Shown piece after piece: positions 27,956-36,189 of a stretch of DNA of 64,000 bases. Made by a program: the position numbers and the translations under genes. The notes under the pieces were generated by a model. It saw nothing but the letters and a program-made list of their open reading frames with translations, had not been told where the DNA came from and did no database searches. The stretch comes from Flavimobilis rhizosphaerae (GTDB lineage Bacteria; Actinomycetota; Actinomycetes; Actinomycetales; Cellulomonadaceae): contig NZ_JACZDF010000004.1 of assembly GCF_014852685.1 (NCBI RefSeq), forward strand, positions 124,001-188,000. The letters are read 5' to 3'. Every line of letters begins with the position of its first letter. The first letter of the stretch is position 1.

Positions 27956-28819
27956 TCAGTCGTCGGCAGCGACGAGGCCCGGTTCCTGCGTCGTCATCGC
28001 TCCTGAGGTGCGCGACCGCAGCCGTAGCGCGAGACGGTCCGCCAGGAGGCTCACAGTGAGGTTGACGAGGATGAAGACCGCCGCGATGACGATGACCGCT
28101 GGGATGTAGTTCGCGAAGTTCGTCGCAAGGTACTCGGCCTGGCGCAGCAGCTCGGCGTACCCGATGAGATATCCGAGCGCAGAGTCCTTGACGACGACGA
28201 CGAGCTGGCTCACGAGTGCGGGTAGCATCGCGACGACGCCCTGCGGCAGGAGGATCGTCCGGACCGTCTGGCCGTGGGTGAGGCCGATCGACAGCCCGGC
28301 CTCACGCTGACCCCGGGGGAGTGACGTGATGCCCGAGCGCACGAGCTCCGCGACGACCGAGCCGTTGTACACGGTGAGCGAGATGACGACGGCCGTGAGC
28401 GCGAGCTGGTCGGACGGGACGAGCCGGTAGTTGACGAGGAGCCAGTACGAGAAGACCATCATGAGCAGGACGGGCACCGCACGGAAGAACTCGACGATCG
28501 CCCCCGCGATGCCGGAGATCCACCGGTTCTCCGAGAGCCTGCCGAGGCCGAGGACGACGCCGAGCACACCCGCGAGCACGACGGAGATCGCGGCAGCGCC
28601 GAGTGTCCCGAGCAGGCCCGGGAGGAGGTAGTCGACCCAGGTCGACCCTTCGAGGAACGGTGTCCACTTCGCCGCTGCGAGCTGGCCGTTGCGGCCGAGC
28701 ATCCACACGACCCAGGCGAGCCCGGCCGCAAGGCCGAGGACCGCGGTGACGTTCGCGAAGGCAAAGATCCTGCGGGTCCGGGGTCCCGGCGCGTCGAAGA
28801 GTGGAGAGGCTGCCGTCAT
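27956..28819 (-). CDS. gluD: Glutamate ABC transporter permease GluD
   Basis: A 287-residue inner-membrane permease of the HisMQ/GlnP type, with an N-terminal extension and about six hydrophobic segments and the EAA-type cytoplasmic loop (QREAGLSIGLTHGQTVRTIL) that contacts the ATPase. ATG 28819 overlaps the gluC stop (ATGA). Last gene of the minus-strand importer gluA-gluB-gluC-gluD. Confidence 0.93.
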   Translation of the reverse strand: MTAASPLFDAPGPRTRRIFAFANVTAVLGLAAGLAWVVWMLGRNGQLAAAKWTPFLEGSTWVDYLLPGLLGTLGAAAISVVLAGVLGVVLGLGRLSENRWISGIAGAIVEFFRAVPVLLMMVFSYWLLVNYRLVPSDQLALTAVVISLTVYNGSVVAELVRSGITSLPRGQREAGLSIGLTHGQTVRTILLPQGVVAMLPALVSQLVVVVKDSALGYLIGYAELLRQAEYLATNFANYIPAVIVIAAVFILVNLTVSLLADRLALRLRSRTSGAMTTQEPGLVAADD

Positions 28820-29526
28820 CGGGCCACCGCCAGCCTGCGCGACAGCGCCGTCATGAGGATCCCGACGGGCAGGACGAGGCACACGAACCCGAGGGCGAAG
28901 ACGCCGAAGATGAGGAAGAGGACGTCGGGGCGGAACTCGATCATCACCTTCATGAGGTAGGAGGCCTCCGCGACGCCGATCGTCGCGGCGACCGTCGTGT
29001 TCTTCGTGAGCGCGATGATGACGTTCCCGAGCGGTGCGACCGCGCCGCGGAACGCCTGGGGCAGGACGACGAGCACGAGCGACTGCGTGAACGTCAGCCC
29101 GATCGACCGAGCGGCCTCCGCCTGTCCGAGGGGCACGGTGTTGACGCCGGACCGCAGTGCCTCGCACACGAACGCCGCGTGGTACAGCGAGAGACCCACG
29201 ACCGCGAGGCGAAAGTTCTGGTCGACGATGAACGTGCCCGAGCTCGGGTTTGCGAGGACGAGACCCAGCTGTGTGTAGAGCCCGAGCGAGCAGCCGACGA
29301 TGATGAGCGTGAGCGGCGTGTTCCTCACGAGGTTGACGTAGATCGCCCCGCCGAGCTGCAGCGAGGGGATCGGCGAGACCCGCATGACCGCGAGGAGCGT
29401 GCCGAGGACGAGCGAGCCGACGAGCGAGAACCCCGTGAGCTTCACGGTCATCCAGAAGGCCGCGAGCACGTCGTAGTCGCTGAACAGCGTGCCGACGGCG
29501 TCGGAGAGCGGGGACAGGTCGATCAC
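28816..29526 (-). CDS. gluC: Glutamate ABC transporter permease GluC
   Basis: A 236-residue partner permease with five to six spans and the EAA-type loop (QAEAARSIGLTFTQSL). It forms the membrane channel with GluD. The GTG start at 29526 sits directly against GGGAGG, closer than usual, so the start is less certain than the gene. A strong hairpin stands between it and gluB. Confidence 0.92.
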   Translation of the reverse strand: MIDLSPLSDAVGTLFSDYDVLAAFWMTVKLTGFSLVGSLVLGTLLAVMRVSPIPSLQLGGAIYVNLVRNTPLTLIIVGCSLGLYTQLGLVLANPSSGTFIVDQNFRLAVVGLSLYHAAFVCEALRSGVNTVPLGQAEAARSIGLTFTQSLVLVVLPQAFRGAVAPLGNVIIALTKNTTVAATIGVAEASYLMKVMIEFRPDVLFLIFGVFALGFVCLVLPVGILMTALSRRLAVAR

Positions 29527-29538
29527 CTCCCGGGAGGG

Positions 29539-29571
29539 CCCGTCGGCCGCGCGGTGAGCGCGGCCGACGGG
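29539..29571 (-). terminator. Intercistronic hairpin between gluB and gluC
   Basis: A perfect 14-bp stem (29539-29552 with 29558-29571) with a 5-base loop, inside the operon, seven bases after the gluB stop and before the gluC start. It probably acts as a partial terminator or 3' stabiliser that keeps the binding protein more abundant than the permeases. Confidence 0.72.
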
Positions 29572-29577
29572 ACGTGG

Positions 29578-30387
29578 TCAGGAGCAGGCGGCGGGCGTCG
29601 GCGGGTTGAGGTCCGCGTTGGGCGTGTAGCTTCCGCCGGTGTTCGCCTCGAGGGCCTTGGCCCATTCGCCCGACGAGATCATCTTCGTGATCGCCTCGGT
29701 GACCTTCCCGCACCTGTCGGAGCCCTTGGGCAGGCCGATGCCGTAGTTCTCCTGTGAGAACGTCGTCCCGACGGTCGTGAGCTTGCCCTTGTACTGCTCC
29801 TGCGCGGCGAAGCCGGCGAGGATGATGTCGTCGGTCGTCACGGCGTCGACGTTGCCCTGGCTCAGCTGCTCGACGCACTTGGAGTACGTGTCGAACTCCT
29901 GGAGCTGGACCTGCGTCGAGAACTCGTCCTTGATGCGCTGCGCCGGGGTCGACCCCTGGACGGAGCAGAGCTTCTTGCCGTCGAGAGTGTCGGGCCCGGT
30001 GATGTCGGTGTTGCCCTCCTGGACGAGGAGACCCTGGCCGGCGACGAAGTACGGGCCCGCGAACGAGATCTTCTCCTTGCGTGCGTCCGTGATCGAGTAC
30101 GTCGCGACGATCATGTCGACCTGGCCGGACTGCAGGAGGTTCTCGCGCTGGGGCGACGGGGACTCCTTGAACGTGATCTGGTCGGCCTCGAAGCCGAGTT
30201 CCTTGGCGACGTAGCGCGCGACGTCGACGTCGAAACCCGAGTATGTGTCGCCGGACTTGAGCCCGAGCCCGGGCTGGTCGAACTTGATGCCGATGGTGAT
30301 CTTGTCGCTGTCGTCGCCCCCGCACCCTGTGAGCAGGGCGCTGGCGAGCGCGACGGACCCGAGTGCGGCGATGACCTTGGTGCGCAT
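29578..30387 (-). CDS. gluB: Glutamate ABC transporter substrate-binding lipoprotein GluB
   Basis: A 269-residue periplasmic-type binding protein of family 3, secreted and lipidated: signal peptide with lipobox LLTGC at 18-22 (Cys22 is the lipid anchor). The domain has the family signatures GFDVDVARYVAKELG and QVDMIVATYSITDARKEKISFAGPY (split here for length). AAGGAG precedes the start. It delivers glutamate (or a close amino acid) to GluC/GluD. Confidence 0.93.
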   Translation of the reverse strand: MRTKVIAALGSVALASALLTGCGGDDSDKITIGIKFDQPGLGLKSGDTYSGFDVDVARYVAKELGFEADQITFKESPSPQRENLLQSGQVDMIVATYSITDARKEKISFAGPYFVAGQGLLVQEGNTDITGPDTLDGKKLCSVQGSTPAQRIKDEFSTQVQLQEFDTYSKCVEQLSQGNVDAVTTDDIILAGFAAQEQYKGKLTTVGTTFSQENYGIGLPKGSDRCGKVTEAITKMISSGEWAKALEANTGGSYTPNADLNPPTPAACS

Positions 30388-30449
30388 GTGCTTCTCCTTG
30401 TGTCGACCGTGCTGCGGTGGGTGACGGCGGGGCCGTCGATGCCGGAGGT

Positions 30450-31223
30450 TCAGTGGGTGAGGATCTTCGAGAGGAAGTCCTTGGCGCGGGCCGAGCGTGG
30501 GGCCGTGAAGAACTCCTCGGGCGTCGCCTCCTCGACGATCTGGCCGTCCGCCATGAAGACGACGCGGTCGGCGGCCTTGCGTGCGAAGCCCATCTCGTGG
30601 GTGACGACGATCATCGTCGTGCCCTCGTGGGCGAGGTCGATCATGACGTCAAGGACCTCGTTGATCATCTCGGGGTCGAGCGCCGAGGTCGGCTCGTCGA
30701 AGAGCATGACCTTGGGATGCATCGCGAGGGAGCGGGCGATCGCGACGCGCTGCTGCTGGCCGCCCGAGAGCGCGGCTGGCAGCTTGTGGGCCTGGTTGGC
30801 GACGCCGACACGCTCGAGGAGCGTCATGGCCTCTGCCTTCGCCTCGGCGGCGGGGATGCCGCGCGCCTTGACAGGGCCGAGCGTGACGTTGTCGAGGACC
30901 GAGCGGTGGGCGAAGAGGTTGAAGGACTGGAAGACCATGCCGACGTCGGCCCGGTGGCGGGCGAGCGCCTTGCCCTCCTCGGGGAGCTCGGCCCCGTCGA
31001 CGCGGATCGATCCGGAGTCGATGGGTTCGAGCCTGTTGATCGTGCGGCAGAGCGTCGACTTCCCTGACCCCGAGGGTCCGATGACGACGACGACCTCGCC
31101 CTTGCGGACCGTGAGGTTGATGTCCTTGAGCACGTGGAGGTCGCCGAAGTGCTTCTGCACGTCGACGAGCTCGACGAGCGGTGTGCCGCCAGGGTCATTG
31201 GTCCCACCTGTGACGTCGTCCAT
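30450..31223 (-). CDS. gluA: Glutamate ABC transporter ATP-binding protein GluA
   Basis: A 257-residue ATPase: Walker [10 protein letters not shown] at about 49-57, signature LSGGQQQR, Walker [13 protein letters not shown] and the switch histidine in VTHEMGFA. First gene of the importer operon. ATG 31223 is supported by TACGGT (reverse strand, 31230-31235) six bases upstream, a leaderless arrangement; GTG 31259 is an in-frame alternative upstream of that element. Confidence 0.94.
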   Translation of the reverse strand: MDDVTGGTNDPGGTPLVELVDVQKHFGDLHVLKDINLTVRKGEVVVVIGPSGSGKSTLCRTINRLEPIDSGSIRVDGAELPEEGKALARHRADVGMVFQSFNLFAHRSVLDNVTLGPVKARGIPAAEAKAEAMTLLERVGVANQAHKLPAALSGGQQQRVAIARSLAMHPKVMLFDEPTSALDPEMINEVLDVMIDLAHEGTTMIVVTHEMGFARKAADRVVFMADGQIVEEATPEEFFTAPRSARAKDFLSKILTH

Positions 31224-31383
31224 CCATCGACCGTACTGACCTGCTGTGATGCGCGCCACAGCCTACGGTCACGAACGTGTCACAACCTGGCAAAGTCACC
31301 CCGTCGGTCACCCTTGGGGGGGCGTCGCGGCCGCGGCCGCGGCCCGGAAGGGCCCGCCGTCGCGCGGCTTAGGATGGACGGCG

Positions 31384-33003
31384 ATGTCCACGACGCCCGC
31401 ACCCCACGCCACGCCGGCCGCACCCGCCGCCGACGCCACCGCCGCGCGCACCTACACGGTGCGCACGCTCGGCTGCCAGATGAACGTCCACGACTCCGAG
31501 CACATGGCCGGGATGCTCGAGGAGGCGGGCTACGTCCGCGCGGCCGCCGCCGACGAGGCCGCGAGCCGTGCCGACGTTGTCGTCATCAACACGTGCGCCG
31601 TGCGCGAGAACGCTGCGAGCAAGCTCTACGGCAACCTCGGCCAGCTCGCCGAGCTCAAGCGCGAGCGGCCCGGCATGCAGATCGCCGTCGGCGGCTGCCT
31701 CGCGCAGAAGGACCGCGCAGGCATCGTGGAGCGCGCCCCGTGGGTCGACGTCGTCTTCGGCACGCACAACCTCGACGCCCTGCCCGTCCTCCTCGAGCGC
31801 TCGCGCCACAACGCCGCCGCCGAGGTCGAGATCGCCGAGTCGCTCCAGGTCTTCCCCTCGACCCTCCCGACGCGTCGTGAGTCCGTCTACGCTGGCTGGG
31901 TGTCGATCTCGGTCGGCTGCAACAACACGTGCACGTTCTGCATCGTGCCGCACCTGCGCGGCAAGGAGCGCGACCGTCGGCCGGGCCAGGTTCTCGCCGA
32001 GGTTGAGGCGCTCGTCGCGCAGGGAGCGATCGAGGTCACGCTCCTCGGGCAGAACGTCAACTCCTACGGCGTCGAGTTCGGGGACCGCGGCGCCTTCGCG
32101 AAGCTCCTGCGCGCGTGCGGCCAGATCGAGGGCCTCGAGCGCGTGCGTTTCACGAGCCCGCACCCCGCGGCGTTCACCGACGACGTCATCGACGCGATGG
32201 CTGAGACCCCCAACGTCATGCCGCAGCTGCACTTCCCGCTCCAGTCCGGCTCGGACCGGGTGCTGCGCGCCATGCGGCGCTCCTACCGTTCCGAGAAGTT
32301 CCTCGGCATCCTCGACAAGGTCCGGGAGCGCATGCCCGACGCTGCCGTGAGCACCGACATCATCGTCGGGTTCCCCGGTGAGACCGAGGAGGATTTCCTC
32401 GAGACCCTGCGCGTCGTCGAGGCCGCGCGGTTCACCAACGCGTTCACGTTCCAGTACTCCCCGCGCCCCGGCACGCCCGCCGCAGACCTTCCCGACCAGC
32501 TGCCCAAGGAGGTCGTCCAGGAGCGGTTCGAGCGGCTCGTCGCGCTCCAGGACCGTATCTCCGCCGAGCAGTCAGCGGCACAGCTCGGACGCGAGGTCGA
32601 GGTGCTCGTGGCCGAGAGCACGGGCCGCAAGGACGCCGAGACGCACCGTGTCACAGGCCGCGCCCGCGACAACCGGCTCGTCCACGTCGAGCTGCCCGCC
32701 GGCGCGCCCCGCGTCACCGACGGCATCGACGACCCGCGCCTCGCCGACGACCTCGACCCGCGTCTGCCGCGCCCCGGTGACCTCGTCGTCACGCGCATCA
32801 CGCGGACCGCGCCGTACCACCTCGTCGCGGACCGCACCGAGGCCACGGACCTCTTCGAGGTCCGGCGCACCCGTTCGGGCGACGCCTGGGCCGCGCGCGA
32901 GCGCGCACGGCTCGGCCTCGGCGCCGAGGAGCACTCTCACGGTGGCGCGCCGGCCGCAGGCATCCCGGTCGTGCTCGGTCTCCCGACCGTCCGCCGCGCC
33001 TGA
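31384..33003 (+). CDS. miaB: tRNA-2-methylthio-N6-dimethylallyladenosine synthase
   Basis: A 539-residue radical-SAM methylthiotransferase acting on i6A37 of tRNA. The UPF0004 domain begins LGCQMN; the radical-SAM cluster motif CxxxCxxC (CNNTCTFC) is at about 179-186; a C-terminal TRAM domain binds the tRNA. An Ala/Pro-rich N-terminal tail and a C-terminal tail are extra to the E. coli enzyme. TAGGAT (31370-31375) is eight bases before ATG 31384. miaA, which makes its substrate, is 5.6 kb downstream rather than adjacent. Confidence 0.96.
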   Translation: MSTTPAPHATPAAPAADATAARTYTVRTLGCQMNVHDSEHMAGMLEEAGYVRAAAADEAASRADVVVINTCAVRENAASKLYGNLGQLAELKRERPGMQIAVGGCLAQKDRAGIVERAPWVDVVFGTHNLDALPVLLERSRHNAAAEVEIAESLQVFPSTLPTRRESVYAGWVSISVGCNNTCTFCIVPHLRGKERDRRPGQVLAEVEALVAQGAIEVTLLGQNVNSYGVEFGDRGAFAKLLRACGQIEGLERVRFTSPHPAAFTDDVIDAMAETPNVMPQLHFPLQSGSDRVLRAMRRSYRSEKFLGILDKVRERMPDAAVSTDIIVGFPGETEEDFLETLRVVEAARFTNAFTFQYSPRPGTPAADLPDQLPKEVVQERFERLVALQDRISAEQSAAQLGREVEVLVAESTGRKDAETHRVTGRARDNRLVHVELPAGAPRVTDGIDDPRLADDLDPRLPRPGDLVVTRITRTAPYHLVADRTEATDLFEVRRTRSGDAWAARERARLGLGAEEHSHGGAPAAGIPVVLGLPTVRRA

Positions 33004-33035
33004 CACCGCAGAAGCGTCCCCGGGCCGGAGCCCGG

Positions 33036-33081
33036 GCACGAGACCGCCCGCCGCGGATCACCGTGGCGGGCGGTCTCACGT
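33036..33081. terminator. Bidirectional terminator between miaB and the YbjN pair
   Basis: A 17-pair hairpin: 33040-33056 with 33061-33077, including one G-T pair at 33053/33064, and tetraloop ATCA. It stands between two convergent transcription units. Confidence 0.88.
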
Positions 33082-33093
33082 CCGCGGCACCTG

Positions 33094-33597
33094 TCAGCCC
33101 ACGTCGGGCGTGTCCTTGCCCTCGGGCGGGACCTCGGGAAGGCCGAACGCCGGCGCCTGCGCGTCGAGGTGGTCGAACGCCATCATCGCGGTCTCGAGCC
33201 CCGACATGAGGATGACGTCGAGCTGCTCGGCCGTCACCCCGTGCTCAAGGTCCGTCGACGACTCCGCGTGGACGTCGAGCAGGTCGTTCGACGGGTTGAG
33301 ACGTGCATACATCTTGGGGAACACGCGTTCCCGGTTCCACTCGTTGAGCGCGCGCAGGAGCGGCGCCTTGTGGACGGGATCGACCGACCGGCCCCAGGTG
33401 CCGCGGACCTGGAAGATCTCCTCCTTGTCGCCCATGAGCATGAACCACACGCGATGGTCGCCCCAGTTGCCGCCGAAGTCACCGTCGTCGACCGTGATGT
33501 AGTGGAACTCGTGGGAGTCGAGGACTCCCTGGACCATCTCACGCGTGAGGGGCAGCGGCACGGGGCCGGAGGTGGGGACGGGCACGGAGGACCTCAC
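33094..33597 (-). CDS. YbjN domain protein (third copy of the locus)
   Basis: A 167-residue protein with one YbjN domain (PF10722 type): IFQVRGTWGR in the central sheet, WNRERVFPKMYAR, and STDLEHGVTAEQL before the last helix. The YbjN fold resembles type III secretion chaperones; function in actinobacteria is unknown. It starts at GTG overlapping the stop of the next YbjN gene by four bases (GTGA), so the pair is translationally coupled. It shares about the same core as the two other YbjN proteins of this locus. Confidence 0.86.
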   Translation of the reverse strand: MRSSVPVPTSGPVPLPLTREMVQGVLDSHEFHYITVDDGDFGGNWGDHRVWFMLMGDKEEIFQVRGTWGRSVDPVHKAPLLRALNEWNRERVFPKMYARLNPSNDLLDVHAESSTDLEHGVTAEQLDVILMSGLETAMMAFDHLDAQAPAFGLPEVPPEGKDTPDVG

Positions 33598-34163
33598 AGT
33601 GCAGGGGACTGGGCGACAGGGTCGGGGTAACGCTCGTCGAGCGCGTCGAAGAACGACGTGCCCGACGCGAGCCCGCACCGGATGACCTGACGGATCTGGG
33701 CGTCGTTCCCGCCCTTCTCGAGATCGACCGCGACCTCGGCGCTCACCGACACCGCACCGTCGTCCCGGACCCGGGCGTAGGCCTTGGGCCAGATCCGCTC
33801 GGTGTTCCAGTCATTGATGAAGTCGAGGATCTCGTCGAGCCGCTCGATGCTCGCCTCGCGGCTCCACGTCCCGCGGATCTGCAGGAACGTCGGCGTCTCG
33901 CCGTAGAGGACGAAGAGGAACATGCGCAGCTGCCAGAAACCGATGCAGTCGCCGTCGTCGTCGACGCCGAAGTGCGCGCCGTCGGCGCGCAGGATCTGAG
34001 CGATGCGCTCGGAGGTCATCGGTGTCGGGAAGAGCTCGGGGTCCGAGGTTGTCGGTGACGGGTCGGCGCCGTCGAACGGGGAGACCGGCACCGGCACGCT
34101 GGGTTGGGGGCGAGACGCGGGCGGCTCCGGCGTGTGCTTGGGACGACGACTCCAGAAGGCCAT
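33594..34163 (-). CDS. YbjN domain protein (second copy of the locus)
   Basis: A 189-residue protein with a basic and Pro-rich N-terminal tail of about 45 residues and one YbjN domain (FLQIRGTWSR, NTERIWPKAYAR, AVDLEKGGNDAQI). TAACCT (reverse strand, 34170-34175) lies six bases before ATG 34163, so this pair probably has its own leaderless promoter although it follows the TPR-like gene by only 88 bases on the same strand. Confidence 0.86.
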   Translation of the reverse strand: MAFWSRRPKHTPEPPASRPQPSVPVPVSPFDGADPSPTTSDPELFPTPMTSERIAQILRADGAHFGVDDDGDCIGFWQLRMFLFVLYGETPTFLQIRGTWSREASIERLDEILDFINDWNTERIWPKAYARVRDDGAVSVSAEVAVDLEKGGNDAQIRQVIRCGLASGTSFFDALDERYPDPVAQSPAL

Positions 34164-34251
34164 GCCAGCAGGTTAGTCGTTCTGCACGGCCGCTGTGGGG
34201 TGGTCCGCCCCGGGTTCGCTCACCGCGTGACGGTGACGGACCTCCGAGTGC

Positions 34252-36189
34252 TCAGCGCCCCTCGCCCGCGATCTCGGCGAGGACGAGAGACGCCTCGTCG
34301 CTGCGCCCGAGCCGTCCGAGCACGTCGAGGACCTCGTCGCTCACAGACGTCGACAGCTGGCGCCGCCGCTGCGCGCGGAAGAGGGTCGCGGCGCGCACGA
34401 GCGGCTCGAGCGCGCCCTCGTGGTCGCCGGTCCCCGCGAGGCAGCGTCCTGCGAGCCACGCGGCATGAGCCTCGTCGAGCCGGTTTCCTGCGGCGCCGTG
34501 AAGCGCGGTGAGCGCGAACGCCTCGGCAGCCGCGTCGACGAGGCGGCCCGCCGTCGCGAGCAGCCGGGCGCGGGAGTCGCGCAGCTCGAGGAGCTCGGCG
34601 GCGTCGGCCGCCGACTCGCGCGCGGCGAACGCCGTGCCGTGCCCTGGCGCCGCACCGCCCGCGGCGCCCGGGCTGCTCCCGCCGAGCACGTCGACAAGGC
34701 GGTCGAAGGTCGCGAGGAGTGCGACGACGTCGTCGTCGAGCGTCGTCACGCGCGCCGCGGCACGCGCGACAGGCGCTGTGTCACGCGCGTCGACGCCGCC
34801 GGCGTGCAAGAGCCCGAGGGCCCGGCGGAACCCGGCCGCGGCTCCCGCGTGGTCGTCGAGCAGCGCGGCGAGCTGCGCCGCCTCGGCGAGCGCGAAGCCC
34901 GCTGTCGGCAGGAGACCGGCCTCCTCGGCGTCACGCGCAGCCGTGCGGTAGAGGACGGCGGCCGTGCGCGGGTCCGAGTCCTCGACCGCGGCCGCCGACG
35001 CGAGGAGCGCGTCAACCGTGTCCGCGGGCGGAAGGTCGCTCGTTCCCGGCGCTGCGGCGACGGTCGCCCCGGCAAGGCCCTCGAGGCGCAGCACCGCAAG
35101 GTCGACGTCGAGTGTCCGTGCGGCCCTGCCGCGGGCGAGAACGAGGTGCCGGGAGCAGGCGTCGTTACCGTTGCGGGCGTCGAAGGCCGCGGCGATCGTG
35201 TCAGCCTCGGCCTCGACCCACGCGGCGAGAGCAGCGACGTCTCGGGCGGGGACGCCCGGCAGCGACACGGGCGTCGACGGGTCGGCCTGCGCGAGAGCAC
35301 GTGCGCCGATGCCGACGTGCGTGAGCACCATGAGCCGTTCGCCGGGCGAACGGCTTCCCACGAGGACATCAGTGACGCGTGCGATCATCCGCAGCGCCCG
35401 CTCGGTGTTGCCCGTGCGGCCGAGGACCTCGGCGTTGCGCGCGTGGGGCCCGCAGAGGTCGTAGGGTCCCTCGAGGTGACCCAGGCCGAGGAAGTGGGCC
35501 CGTGCGACGCCCTCCGCGTCGCCCTGGTCGAGGTAGGCGAGCTGGAGGTAGGCGAGCATGTCGGCCGGCTCGGTCGCGCACGACGGCTCCTCGGGGAGCA
35601 CGGACTCGATGATCCGCACGGCCTCGTCGCCACGGCCCGCTCCCACGAGGTAGGCCGCACGGTCGCCAGGTTCGCACGCCTCGCACTGCGAGTAGGCGTC
35701 GCGTGGCGTCGCCACCCAGGCCTCGTAGGCCTCGGCGACGGCTGCCGGGTCGGGGTTCGAGTGCTGCTGCCAGCGGAAGTTGCTGTGCCGCACCGCGTTG
35801 AGGCCGTGGCCGGCGATGACGAAGCGGCGCTCCATGTCCGCGAGCGTCGCGTCGATCTGGGCCGAGGACACGCCCGGGAAGTCGACGAGGTGCCCCGTCA
35901 TCCACTTGAACGACCAGAACAGCGAGTGGGCGTCCGCGCCGTCGAACACGTCGGGCCTTTCGTCGTAGAGACGCAGGGCACGCGTGAAGGGGACGAACGC
36001 CTTGTCGACCTCCTCGCCCCACACGTACGCGTCGACGAGCGTGTTGTAGGCGAACGCGAGCGCCTCGACAGGACCCTCGGCCTCGATCCGCTCGACCTCC
36101 GCGAGGATCCTGGCGGTGCGCGACGAGCCGTACGGGAGGGAGGTGACGTCGTGCACAGCGTGGACGGCCTCGTCGAGCGATCGTGTCAT
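34252..36189 (-). CDS. TPR-like repeat protein of unknown function
   Basis: A 645-residue soluble, largely helical protein. No enzyme motif is visible. Several helix pairs read like tetratricopeptide repeats (for example GDRAAYLVGAGRGDEAVRII and ADMLAYLQLAYLDQGDAEG), and the C-terminal 300 residues are Ala-rich repeats of the same kind. A cysteine pair (CEAC, about residue 176) is conserved-looking but not a known site. ATG 36189 overlaps the HSP90 stop (ATGA). TPR proteins are common HSP90 partners, so a co-chaperone or client-adaptor role is plausible; this is inference from context. Confidence 0.82.
   Translation of the reverse strand: MTRSLDEAVHAVHDVTSLPYGSSRTARILAEVERIEAEGPVEALAFAYNTLVDAYVWGEEVDKAFVPFTRALRLYDERPDVFDGADAHSLFWSFKWMTGHLVDFPGVSSAQIDATLADMERRFVIAGHGLNAVRHSNFRWQQHSNPDPAAVAEAYEAWVATPRDAYSQCEACEPGDRAAYLVGAGRGDEAVRIIESVLPEEPSCATEPADMLAYLQLAYLDQGDAEGVARAHFLGLGHLEGPYDLCGPHARNAEVLGRTGNTERALRMIARVTDVLVGSRSPGERLMVLTHVGIGARALAQADPSTPVSLPGVPARDVAALAAWVEAEADTIAAAFDARNGNDACSRHLVLARGRAARTLDVDLAVLRLEGLAGATVAAAPGTSDLPPADTVDALLASAAAVEDSDPRTAAVLYRTAARDAEEAGLLPTAGFALAEAAQLAALLDDHAGAAAGFRRALGLLHAGGVDARDTAPVARAAARVTTLDDDVVALLATFDRLVDVLGGSSPGAAGGAAPGHGTAFAARESAADAAELLELRDSRARLLATAGRLVDAAAEAFALTALHGAAGNRLDEAHAAWLAGRCLAGTGDHEGALEPLVRAATLFRAQRRRQLSTSVSDEVLDVLGRLGRSDEASLVLAEIAGEGR

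Noticed and set aside
31331-31344. Alternating CCGCGG/GCCGCGG before miaB as a regulatory element
   Set aside because: Short GC-only runs of this kind are expected by chance at this base composition.
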